DNA from: Telmatactis stephensoni
Taxonomy: Eukaryota > Cnidaria > Anthozoa > Actiniaria > Isophelliidae
Direction of reading: 5' to 3'
Assembly: GCA_029948255.1 (NCBI GenBank)
Contig: JALIZF010001346.1
Location: forward strand, 183,369-247,368
Length of the DNA: 64,000 bases
In this document: positions 26,301 to 38,300 of the stretch, piece by piece
Numbering within the stretch: the stretch's first letter is position 1
Layout: every line of letters starts with the position of its first letter
The notes under the pieces: generated by a model
Told to the model about the DNA's origin: nothing
The model's input: the letters and a program-made list of their open reading frames with translations, nothing else
Databases searched by the model: none
Translations under genes and position numbers: made by a program

Positions 26301-29300
26301 TGTGCAGATGCAGCTAGGGGTGGTGGAGTGTTGACTTGAAGGTTGGCCATGTACTGCTTGAGTACTTTTGGGCTTCTTTCATACCTCTTAAACACTTGCT
26401 CTATTATTGTAGAGCAATAGCCTACATGCATAAGTGAAATAGCTTTGTTATAAAAAAAAGTTGTATAGGGCTCTTTCATGAGATTCACTCCACTAGTACT
26501 ACATCTATGTTTTACAACACGCAACCAAATAGTGGTGGGTAAATGGTCAATAAGGTAACAGGAAGTGGTCAGCAAACAGAGTTACCAACACAGATTGTTC
26601 ACAATAAATATTACCTTCAATGACCACATCATTGTGAAGTTTCATTGGTAAAAAAGGACCAAAAATTTTGTTATTTCATAGGTCTTACCATAAGTTGCTT
26701 TTGTCTTAATTTCTCTCACATTGTGCTTTCCTTTTTTTGCTTTTGGATATCTTATAGCATACTTAGGCCTTCCATCAACAGTCACTGCCTGCATCCTATC
26801 TGCATTTTCATTATAATGCAAAGCAGAAAGGCACAGTCTAAAAAAAGATATATGGAATTTAGTATTTAATTTACTTATGCTGCATATAATTATACACATT
26901 TATTTCCACATTTCATAGTGGGAGGAGGCCCTTGGCCCTTGAGGAGGGAGTCCTTGGAACTGATACAGAACCACAGGCAACCCAAGGCCACTACATTTAC
27001 AAGTCAGAAAATGTACACAGGGTTTTTGGAGCTGTTCATTTGATGACGAGTTGTCCTGGTAGCCAGGATAACTCTTTTGTTTTCTTTTCCCTGGGGACAC
27101 AAAAAAAAATAGAGTTATACTGGCTACCAGGAACAAACCCCTTAAGATATGCCATATTTTATTTTGAGAAACAAATAAAAGTTTGTCCACATACCTGCTG
27201 TATCATTCTGCTTATTTTTGGTCCGTATATGCAGTTTCAGTACAGATATCTTTTAAAATATCAGTGCAAGTATATTCTACACCTACCTGACATACATCCC
27301 CCAATAAGAAAAAGCAGTATGCTTTGGTACAAACTGAATATCCAGGCTGTGTTTGGCCTCTAGTGTTGATGTTTGATACTTTGGAGACAGCTTGGACACA
27401 TCCACAAGAAGTGAAGGCTTAAGCAAAAGCTCTTCTAGCTGGACTGCTTCTTTACTGCCTGAGTGATATAAATAAAGTTTGTAACACTGTTGAACACTAT
27501 GAGAGGACTACAGTTTTCTTGTGTTAAACATGCAGTTACATAATATGCTACCAATTTAGATTCCATAGGCACATACCAGGTTTTAACCACAGACGATTTC
27601 TTGAATCATCTCGTAATCTCGTAATGTCCACATTTGGGGTAAAGTCTACACTGCCGATTTTTGTGAATGTTTGTGATGTGGAGTGGTAGTATTTTCCATT
27701 TTGCTACCATCATATCCCCATCTCCATCAGTAGTTGATGCAGCACACCAGTACATGTGATTTGAAATTGACTGACGCCACTGACCAATGTCTTTAAAAGC
27801 CTTTCTCTTTGCCAGTTTATCTATTTTCTTACATAAACCTATATTGAGTACAAAAGATGAAAGATCAGGGACAAAATTTACACAATTAAAAAGTTTGTAC
27901 TTGCCTTTGGAAACATGCCAGATGTCATAATAGTGAGTAGTGTCTGGTAAGTTTCTGCGAATCCATTTATTGTTTTGTTTATGCCTATCAGTGATTATCT
28001 CTGCAATTTGTAGTCCAGCATTGGTTATTTCTCTTACTCCTCTCACCAATCCCTCATTTTCCATCCATGAACTGTTTTTGACCTCATTACTCTGCAAAGA
28101 AAGATGTTTTAAAAAATATATTTTAAAAGTACAAATATTTATATACATGTAATTTGTTGATGATGATGATCATTTTAAATGTTAATAATGTTTATGAGTG
28201 CATATTTATTTCTACATATTTTACTTTAATTTGTATTTTACTTATAAGTAAGGATAATATCTCCCAGCTTCTCCAGATGGCCATTCTTGTACTGCTCCTA
28301 GCAAAATTGATATACTTCTTTCTTACATGTACTTCCTTTTTTTTTGTCTCACAAGTTTGCTCATATCCTTCCTTCCATTATGGGTGTGTTGAAGTATTTA
28401 GTTTGGTAATGAAATGTTATGATAATTATTACTTCATTCATTTATTCTTCCACTTTTTGTATATAAGTTGTACAAAAAGTGGCAGAAAGAATAAATGAAT
28501 GAAGTAATGAAACAGAGAATTTCATATTTGATATAGAATTGTCTGTTTTACTAATAAAATACACCATAAAATATGTACCTGTACTAGTTCAAAATCAATC
28601 ACTCTATTAATTTGCTGTTCAATCAATGTAAATGAGCCATATTTTGCACAGTGGCCAGGAGAATCACATCGGCCATCAGCAGCAAGGACCAAGTCATTTC
28701 CCATATTTGATAATGTTTCCATTGTTGGGTTTGCTGCTCTTTCCATAGTTGTATCACTACAGGATTGACATAGGACCCAATGTGTCGATAGAAAGAGCTT
28801 GATGAGACACAAGGTACATTCATAAATCCAAACATCCTCAACACTTTGGCAATACAGCAACTTGATGTTAAAACAACCATTTATACAAGGTATTAAATAA
28901 TAAAAAAGTCACTTCAATGTTAGGAAAAAAGCATAGAGTACAAATAATATTATTGAGGGTATGGTGGTTGAGCACTCCAGGGGGGCCCTGCTGTGGGCTG
29001 GAATTCATGTGAAATTAGTTTTACCTGAAAGTAAAAGAGAAGTAGAGAACAATAGGTTTCCTGCAGGCACCTGACGTCTAACAAATGGCTGGCTTGACCA
29101 GACTTTACAAAAGTTACAGTTCCCATCAGTGCACTGTTGTTTAATGCTGACAAAGGTACCCAAAACCTTTATAATAGAAGCTTTAGATGGACTTGTGCAG
29201 ATAGGACAGACTGTAAACAATTGTAAAAGACAGCTCTCAAAGACTATGAACTTCCTTTCCAGATAGCTTTTTGTGTCATTTTCTGCTGTAGTTCTTTGTG

Positions 29301-32300
29301 AAGAAGAAAGGAAAGGAACAAATTAAAGGGAAATTAATTAATTGATGATAAATGAAACGATGAGCTTAGTTTTAACCTATCTGATTTAGATTCACACGCT
29401 TCTTCGTCACTGGACAGAGAGGGCTCATAGTCTTTGTCGTCAAAAGTGTAGTGAGTGGGATTCCTGCGTTTATATAGTGAGTGGGATTCCTGTGTTACAT
29501 GTAAGCACGAGGTCGACACAGGTCTGCGACATGTTGTAGTTTTACGAGTAAAAGACCAAGTCAACCCATCTTTAGTGTTTGTTGTGATTCATTACATTGG
29601 TGGCAGCGGTTAAAGTTTAGTCATGGGCGACAAGAAGCCAGTAGAAGCGAAAGGAGCAGAAGGCGGTCTTCCAAGTTCAAGTACAACAGAAGGACAGTCC
29701 GACATTGAGCAACTCGTAAACACGCTCTCGCAAGTTTTGAAGAAGAGCATCGTAGCCTCTAGCGAAAATGCTGAGGTAAAGAAAAACGTACGACCTCCCC
29801 GAGTTTATTCAGCAGGCCAAAGTTTTAAAACATGGCTTTCGCAATTCACACAATATGCGAAGCTGGTTCAAGTCAAAGAAAGTGATCGCCGAGCGTATTT
29901 ACTAACGTTGCTGGACCAGCCGGCGTTCAAGGCAGTGGAACTTCTCAAACTACTGGAGTCTTTGTCATATAAGGATTTTACGGACAGACTTATACAGTGC
30001 TTCGATTCAGGGAAAACTAAAGAGGATTACAAGCTTCAACTTCAAGCGAGACGACAAAAGTCTGGAGAGGATTTTGAAATGTTCGCTGATAGCCTCGTCG
30101 ACTTAGCTGAAAACGCTTATCCTGAAGCAGAATACGCTTTTAAGGAAGAGCTGGCCCGAGATCAATTCATTCAAGGTGTTATTGTGTCTGATGATATCAG
30201 AGAAAAGCTGTTCGTAAGTCAACCGAAATCCATCGCTGAAGCTGTCCGTTTGGTACGTAGGTTGGAAAGTGCTCGGAAGGCATGTCAAGCTCAGAATCCT
30301 GTAGAGAAGAGAAAAACGGTGAACGCAGTCAATACGGTAGCAGAAGACAAAGTCACGACGGAATTACGGGAGCTTAAAGGTCTTGTGCTGGAAATGAATA
30401 AAAGAATCAAAGCTTTGGAAGAAAAGACAGAGGTGAAATCAACAAGTCCTAGACGTCGCGACGATGTGGAATGTTATGTCTGTCGGAACAAGGGCCATTT
30501 TGCACGTGAATGTAAAAATAACAAGCCTTCGGGAAACGACTCTTGGGGTCTGTTGAGGCCCAGTCAGTCCCCGTGAACAGCAAAGAGGCCTTGCAGGAAC
30601 TCAAAACTGTTAGTAGTAAAGGAGTAAGCACTCCAAATGATAATTTTGTTGTAGCAGCTATGTCAGAGTCAGGAGTGTACATTACAGGAATTGTTAATCA
30701 TCGTACAACTTGTGTATTACTGGACACGGGTGCAACTGTGTGTGTTATAAATGAGAATATGTGGAAGAAAAGTGGATTTACTTCTCAGTGGAAACCAGCA
30801 GATGGAACCTTAACTACAGCAAATGGTAACGAGCTTAAAGTTACGGGAAGAGCTGATGTAAGATTTCGTCTGGGGAGATTTGATTGTGTTTGGCCAGTGA
30901 TAATTGTGGCTGACTTGGCGTACGACTTCATTCTTGGCTCAGATTTTTTCCAACATCATGGGTGCCAGATCAACTATGACACAGCAACATTTGTGGTGCG
31001 AGGTGAGGAAGTCCCTGTAAGGTATGTCAAGAAATTACCATCCATATGTAGAATTTATCTGTGCAATAAGGTGGAGATAGCACCTGGAACTGAGCAAATT
31101 GTGAGTGCAAAAGTAGAAGAGGGATATGAACAGAATATGGGTGCTCCTGGGATACTGGAAGAATCAAAAGAATTGAGGGTAAACACTGAAGTGTCCATGG
31201 CCCGCTCTATTGTTATTCCCAGAAATGGTCAAACACCCATACGCCTTGCCAACTTCACTGACAAAACACTTGCACTAAGTTCAGAAATTCCAGTTGCAGA
31301 GTACTATCCCCTTAGTCAAGTTTATGGGACAGTCACCTCTAGTGACCAGCACTTAAGGGAACAAACAAACTGTGCGACCATTGGTGTAAGTGAGGGGGGA
31401 AACAGCCCGCCAAGGGGAGAGAAGCTACAAACTCAGCTAGAACTGGGTTGTGTGGGACTTTCTGAGACTGAAAAGACCAAGTTTATGTCACTTGTGGGGG
31501 AGTATGAAGACATCTTTGCATCTAGTAGTTCTGACCTGGGAAAAACAGATTTGATTGAGCATGACATCAACACCGGTGACAGCCTACCTGTAAAACAGCC
31601 ACCCCGACGAATCCCCCCTCATCAAAGAGAAATAATTGATCAACAGTTAGATGAACTCCTTGACCAGGACAGAATTGAACCATCTCAAAGTCCCTGGTCA
31701 AGTCCGGTTGTGTTAGCTCGTAAACAGGATGGCTCTTACCGCATGTGCATTGATTATAGGCGACTTAACCAATGCACCAAAAAAGATGCCCTGCCTCTCC
31801 CCAGGACAGATGATGTGTTAGAGGCATTGGGTGGGGCGCAGTGGTTCACCTGCCTTGATCTAGCATCTGGCTACTGGCAGATGCAGGTAAAAGAGGAGGA
31901 TAGGCCTAAGACTGCATTCTCTACTCATCGGGGTCAATTCCAATGGAAGGTGCTACCTTTCGGGCTCACAAATGGCCCCGCAAGCTTCCAGCGTCTAATG
32001 AACTTGGCCCTAGATGGGCTCATTTGGACCCAATGTCTTGTGTATATTGATGATATTATCATCTGGTCATCAGATTTTGAAGAACATCTTGAACGCTTGC
32101 AGTCAGTTTTTGACAGAATTCGCTCAGCAGGCTTGAAACTCAAGCCTTCCAAATGCCAGTTTCTACAGAAGGAGGTCAAGTTCTTAGGACATGTGGTTTC
32201 ATCCCAGGGGATCAAGACTGATTCTGACAAAGTGGCAGCTGTAAAGTGCTGGCCTACCCCAGTTGACATCAGAGAACTTCAGAGCTTTTTAGGTTTGGCA

Positions 32301-35300
32301 GGATACTACCGGCGCTTTATCCCCCACTTTGCTAGTGTTGCAGAGCCACTCTACCGTCTGTGCAGGAAAAATGCCGTATTCACCTGGGGTACCGAACAGC
32401 ATTCAGCATTTGAGGAACTCAAGCGCTGTCTGGTTAGTGCTCCAGTGCTGGCCTACCCTAATTTCATGCCAAATGCGGGACCATTTATCTTGGATACAGA
32501 TGCGAGCCAATCCTTAGGAATTGGGGCAGTTTTGTCACAGATTCAAAATGATGGTACTGAAAGAGGGCTTTCACCTAGTTGGAGCTTGCTCTGTCGTGAC
32601 TGTCCCTCACTGAGTTTTTTCCTTGCATTATTAAGTTATTATTCAACCATTTATAATTATCTATCATTATATTTTATGCACTCAGTGGAAGTTGAATAAA
32701 TAAATAAATAAATAAATAAACAAAATAAAATAATAGCCTATGGTAGTAGGGCCCTCAACGAGCATGAAAGGAACTATTGTGCTACGCGATTAGAGCTCTT
32801 GGCGCTAGTTACCTATGTTGACCATTTTCGTTACTACCTCCTGGGACGAAAGTTCAGACTGAGGACTGACCATCATGCCCTGACTTGGCTGATGTCTTTT
32901 AAAGAGCCCCAGGGTCAGGTGGCTCGCTGGCTAGAACGTCTCCAGCAGTACGACTATGGAATTGAACATCGACCTGGAAGACAACATGCCAATGCAGATG
33001 CCTTATCACGTCGACCAAGACGTCATCATGGAGATTGCCCTTCCTGTGCCCCAAATTGCACACCTACAGTCTCTGCTGTAAAAACCTCCACAGCTGAAAG
33101 TCATGATGGGACGTCCTGGACGCCTGATGTTCTCGAGAAGGCCCAGATGGAGGACCCTGAGATTGGTCCAGTTCTTAAGGCACTACAACTTAACTGGATG
33201 AAGCCAGAGGCTAAGGCTTTGCAGTCTAAGAGCCGAGCCACAAGAGAAATCTGGGCGCAGTTTGAACTCTTACATTTACAAGAAGGAGTGCTGTATCGTC
33301 GGACAAAGGGAAAGGGTGACGAACTCAGAGTAGTCCTTCCAAACACCATGGTCGAGAAGGCATTGAAGCAAGTACATGATGGTCTGGCAGGTGCCCATCT
33401 TGGCCGTATGAAAACTCTGCTGAAGATGAAAGCAAGGTTTTGGAAACCTGGACTGACCAAAGATGTTCACAGGTACTGTGACAGATGTTTAATTTGTGCT
33501 AAGTGTAAATCTCGACCCCACCCTAAAGCACCACTTCAGCCAATCCCATCTGGAAATCCAATGCAACGGGTGCATGTTGACATTGTGGGCCCGCTACCCA
33601 GATCTCGTAAAGGCAACCGTTACATTATGACAGTTCAGTGCAGCTTTACAAAGTGGGCTGAAGCTTACCCTATTTCAAATCAGAGAGCTTGCACCTGTGC
33701 TAGGGTCCTGGTAAAACAATGGATATGCCGTTTTGGAGTACCGGATAGCCTGCACAGTGACCAGGGTCGAAATTTTGAATCTGAAGTTTTCAAGGAACTT
33801 TGCAGCATGTTACACATTAACAAAACAAGAACAACTGCTTATCACCCTGAAGGGAATGGTCAGATCGAGAACTTGCAAAAAACACTAAAAAGTATGTTGA
33901 AAGCCAGGGTGGATGATGAGCCAAAGTCTTGGGATGAACATTTGAACTATTGTATGATGGCCTATAGGAGTAGCGTTCATACCTCCACTGGACATACACC
34001 TTTTGAGCTAACGTTTGGGAGAGAAATGAGAATACCACTAGACATCATGGTCGGTGGGGTGAGAGACAATTATTGTTCTTACAGCGAATTTGTGGCAAAC
34101 TTGCAAGAAGATTTGGAGACTTCCTACAAAGATGTTAGAGAAAAATTGAATTTGGCCCAACGTAGACAGAAGGACACCTATGACAAAGGCATAAAGGATA
34201 CTACATTTCAACCTGGGGACTTAGTATTACGTTATACTCCCCAGTTAAAGGTTGGGGAAGCTAGTAAGTTCCATAGGCAGTGGGACGGACCGTACGAAGT
34301 TGTAAAGAGACTGAAGTGACCTATCGTCTTCGAAAAATCGGGATTCCATGCCGTCGATCTAAAGTGGTCCACTTCAACAACTTGAGACTGTACTTAAGGA
34401 AGCAGGAGAAAGCTGAGGAGAGCAAACAAGTCAGCAGAAAGCAGGGTGGGGCAACCACCCCCACCCCATCCAAGGCTGGTAAGCAAGAGCCAAACTCAGA
34501 TGGTGATCAAAGACTTGAGGACAGTGGAGATGAATTTCCCCTAGAACATGATAACTTTGGGTATATTCAGAGTGATAATCCTCTTAAGAAAGGGGATGAA
34601 AGTTTTGCTGGTAAAGAGCAAAAGTCTGATGTCGAAAGTTGTGCTGGTGAAGAACAAGAGTCTGATGTCGAAAGTTGTGCTGGTGAAGAACAAGAGTCGG
34701 TCGAAAGTTGTGCTGGTGAAGAGCAAGAGTCTGATGTTCAAAGTTCTGCGGATGAGCAGCAAGAGTCTGATGTTGAGGATGCTGAGAACTCTGATCTAGA
34801 AAATGACACTGATGAGGAACAAGAGTCAGTGGCTTCTCAAAGACCAACACGAGTAAGGAGACCCCCCGACTGGTATGGAGAGTGGGTGGTCAATAGCCTA
34901 GACGTAATGCAGACCATCAGGTCTCAGTTATGAACAATCACAAGGAAAGAAGAAGAGAGAAGTTGGAAAGACTGAGACCTAAGCTTTTAGGTAGTTTTGA
35001 ACATATTAGAAAGGACGGAGACAACCAACCCTACTTGAAATCATGTTTACTTCATTTGTTTAATTTGTTTAAGACTGTTTAACACATTAGTGAGACCCCT
35101 TTTTAGGGGGGGATGGTGTAGTGAGTGGGATTCCTGCGTTTATATAGTGAGTGGGATTCCTGTGTTACATGTAAGCACGAGGTCGACACAGGTCGGCGAC
35201 ATGTTGTAGTTTTACGAGTAAAAGACCAAGTCAACCCATCTTTAGTGTTTGTTGTGATTCATTACAAAAGGGTCATCACTATAATCACTAGCATCTTCAC

Positions 35301-38300
35301 TGTGGCTGTCTGTTGGTACATCGGGTAGTACATCATTGCAATTCATTGGCTCAAGGTTGGCAATGTTACATTGAACCGCACAATCTACTTGTTTGGGACA
35401 AATATTCGTACCTATAACATTTATAAAGTTTAGAAAATTACCACTTTAATACAAGAATATGATAAGATTTCTACATGTACACTTGTAGTTCAGTAGTACA
35501 TCATGGTACTTTAATATTTATCGTAAAAGACATAAATATGTAAGTTACCTTTTTTTCGAAAATGCGGTCGTTCAAAATGTGCCTGTGTCCCAACGTCAAC
35601 TTTTCTTGGTAAAATGATCTTCGGGATTTCAGCCGTTGGTCGTTCTGCTCGTTGATCACTCCGCTCGTTATCCTCAACCTCGTCAACATCATCTTCAACT
35701 CGATCAAACTCCGCTAACAACTGTAAATTACAACATACGACGGCACTTACATGGACGAACAAACAGGAAAACAACGCCATGTTGTTAGCCAACTAAAATG
35801 ACTGATAATGCGTACCGTTGCACGTTAACTTAGACAATGCTCGACTTTGTCTTTTCGGTGCACTGCTACTTGTTTTGGTATTTGTTCTTGTCGAAGTACA
35901 AGGGCATTTTCGAAATTGAGAGGCTCTTTTATTTTTTGCTTTCAGTAGCTGTTCTGGTGTTGGAATAGGCTGCACAGTTGGAACGCTTCCTTTTTTCAAG
36001 ACCAGTTTAGTAGAAAATCCCGCTAATTTAGAACCGTAGCTTTCGTAGTCGTCTTCGGTAAAATGTGAACTACAAATGTGTCCCGTGCCCGGTGTCCATG
36101 TTTTGCCATCTCTTTTTGTTAGCACAAAAGCTATCCACTGACGGCGTAAACTAGGCTCTTTTGGAAACTGATGAAGGCTAACATTGTCTTCATTTGTCTT
36201 ATTGCAAAACATGACAACACAGCGCTTGCCAGAAGGTCGCTTCTTTGCTTCTGACATGACGAAAAAATAATCATGGAATCGAAGCTTGCCGTCTTTGCCG
36301 GTCGTGTAGTTTGCACACATGTGACGTAAAGTGTCACGTGACTCTCGAGCGGCGTTTTCGAACAGCGAACAAAAACATGGACAAAAACCATTAGCCGAAA
36401 ATCCATCTTTGATTTTACAAATTTTTTATCTCTTTTAAATGACTTCAAACTAAATGGAGTAAGTGTGGAAAACGTCAAAAATGACAACATTTTTGCCGGG
36501 AGTTGCTCTTTAAGTCAATGTCTTGTGATCAACAATTCGATTTTTGACTTTCAGATGTATTTTTAACTGTGCTGACCTTGACATGTAAGAAAACCGCTAA
36601 ATTGGATGATTGTGTGAAAAACATTTGAAGCCAAAAAAATGCTAGACATCATATAAGCCTTAAATGTGCAGTGATTGATTTCCAGTACAGTAAATGAACT
36701 TTAACAGATAAGTGTACAGCAAAGACTTGACTTTCATGTTTATGATAGAACTCATCTTGTAATGAATTATTTTCTATAAAACACAAGACAGTACATGTGT
36801 ACTTAGGGCCATTCCATTTTATATCCACCCCCCCCCCCCCCCCCATCGATGACATAATCCAACAATACCCTTCAGAAATTCATCTTTCCTCCCTCAAAAA
36901 AAAGGTCAAAGTGCCAACACAAATACCCCCTCAGAAATGTGTACACTTTTGTCTGGCCCCCTCAGAAAAATATCCAAAATTACAGGAAAATATGAAAAGA
37001 TTTAAGGTGCCGATACAACAACCCTCCAAGAAATGACATTTTAGAACCACTGGGGGGTGGGGGATGTTTTAGGTCGATATAAAATGGAATGGCCCTTACT
37101 GTATAACTTATTTTCTTAACTAATACTTTCTAATAGATCATATTTTTGTGATCACTTTTTTATCATTATCTTAGTTATCAGTTTTCTCACATTTGCTAAA
37201 TAATTGTTATAACAGTTGTATCAAATTGTTTCATTTGTATTCTATATTTACCTCAGTCTATACATTATTTATTTAGTATCTAGATTTTGAAAAATTTTAC
37301 TGATGCTTGTGTTCTACATTTATATTTCACGATATGTTTGAGCCATCTACCTTGGCTAGCCCGTACAGGTTATTGTAGATGGCTTGCATCTAAAAACTCG
37401 TGTAATGTCTTTTATATATATATGTAAATAATTTCTTTTAAAATGTTGATGCTAAATAAAAATATGTATGTATGTATGTATGTATATGTATGATGATTTT
37501 AGAATTTGACTCAATACCTCTAACGAAATTTAAAATTCCTAGATGTTTTTGTTGGTTTTGGGAATTAAAAATTGGAATTTTGTTATATTCCTAAGAATTC
37601 CTAGGAAATTCTATCCATGCAGCTGCAAGGTTGGCAAAGCTGGGAATTCTCAGGAATCTTTGGCCCCAATTTACTGTAAAAATTAACATCTTTATTCCTG
37701 AGAATTCCTAGGAATTCCCATGTTATTTTACAAGGGAAACATCCTGACCCCTGAATATCCATGTTCCTCGATAGGTTGTGTACATGGGTGTTGCATGGGG
37801 GTACAGAAGATATTAAACAGAATAGCCCATTGACCAGTTCAAATTTAACATTTTCATTCAACTGTTGATAAAATGTTATTAAACCACTACAACACAAAGC
37901 CTAACATTAATTCATTCAAGTCAATTCTGAATCGTGTGTGTTTAGAATATGAACAACAAAATCACTTACAAGTGGATAACAACAATTAATATTTGAAATA
38001 ATATTTTTAGCATCTGTTACAATATCCAAGCAGTGCTTAACATACATGATGTTTTCTTTTAGATTCCTTACAACAACAAAAGTTATAATGTAGAAATAGT
38101 TGACACAGCTGGGCAGGAAGAGTTCGTTTACTATCGCAATTCATCTAGATCTCTATCAACTGGAGATGCTTTCTTACTGGTTTTCGCAATAGATTCACTT
38201 CAAAGTTGGAATGAACTGAAAGACTGCATACAAATAATTCAACATGAACATAATATGCAGCAGGTATATACTGCATACAGTGTATGTGTGGAAGATATCA

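Larger units (their letters stand above)
29447..35266 (+). mobile_element. Ty3/gypsy LTR retrotransposon nested in the transposase exon
   Basis: Two 150-bp LTRs (29447-29596 and 35117-35266) start TGTAGTGAG and end ATTACA. They differ at one base (GGTCTGCG versus GGTCGGCG), indicating recent insertion. AAAG flanks both sides (29443-29446 and 35267-35270). After the 5' LTR, TTGGTGGCAGCGG is the primer-binding-site candidate. A GGGGGGGA purine tract at 35106-35113 precedes the 3' LTR. The order gag, protease, reverse transcriptase, RNase H, integrase is that of Ty3/gypsy. The copy has an insertion in RNase H and a frameshift in the integrase tail, so it appears non-autonomous. Confidence 0.92.
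26231..36254 (-). pseudogene. THAP-domain DDE transposase of unit B, split by a gypsy element
   Basis: Reading leftwards: exon 1 (36254-35816) starts MSEAKKRPSGKRCVVMFC and holds a THAP finger with CSSHF and SVPTV; then 35720-35549; then 35411-29377, into which the gypsy element inserted. The exon at about 29290 has GNCNFCK, CRQ-type residues and VPAGNLLFS. The exon at about 28870-28580 has LAADGRCDSPGHCAKYGS (first Asp). The exon at about 28093-27905 has ITDRHKQNNKWIR (second Asp) and YYDIWHVSKG. The exon from about 27850 has MYWCAASTTDGDGDMM. About 27460-27300 has TSTLEAKHSLDI (presumed Glu) and FSYWGMYVR. The last exons (about 26840 and 26450) end at stop 26231. Apart from the gypsy insertion I see no clear lesion, so the gene may have been intact recently. 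Exon borders inside are approximate. Confidence 0.8.
24111..36509. mobile_element. Unit B: two-gene Kolobok-type DNA transposon (TTAA-flanked), hosting a gypsy insertion
   Basis: Both ends abut TTAA (24107-24110 and 36510-36513). The left end reads AGAGCAACTCTCGGC; the complement of the right end reads AGAGCAACTCCCGGC. TTAA target duplications plus a THAP transposase fit the Kolobok superfamily. Inside lie a P2X7-ballast-like gene (24313-25339, +) and a complete-looking spliced THAP-DDE transposase (36254-26231, -), convergent to each other. Removing the gypsy and one AAAG copy leaves about 6.6 kb. A MITE-like repeat and a 77-bp hairpin are also nested inside. The element fills most of GTPase intron 3. 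Confidence 0.85.

Noticed and set aside
32799..34319. A separate integrase gene
   Set aside because: It is the continuation of the gypsy pol in the same frame after a short insertion.
36830..36844. Poly-C tract as a functional G-quadruplex site
   Set aside because: It lies within a MITE and is a single homopolymer run; nothing supports a role.
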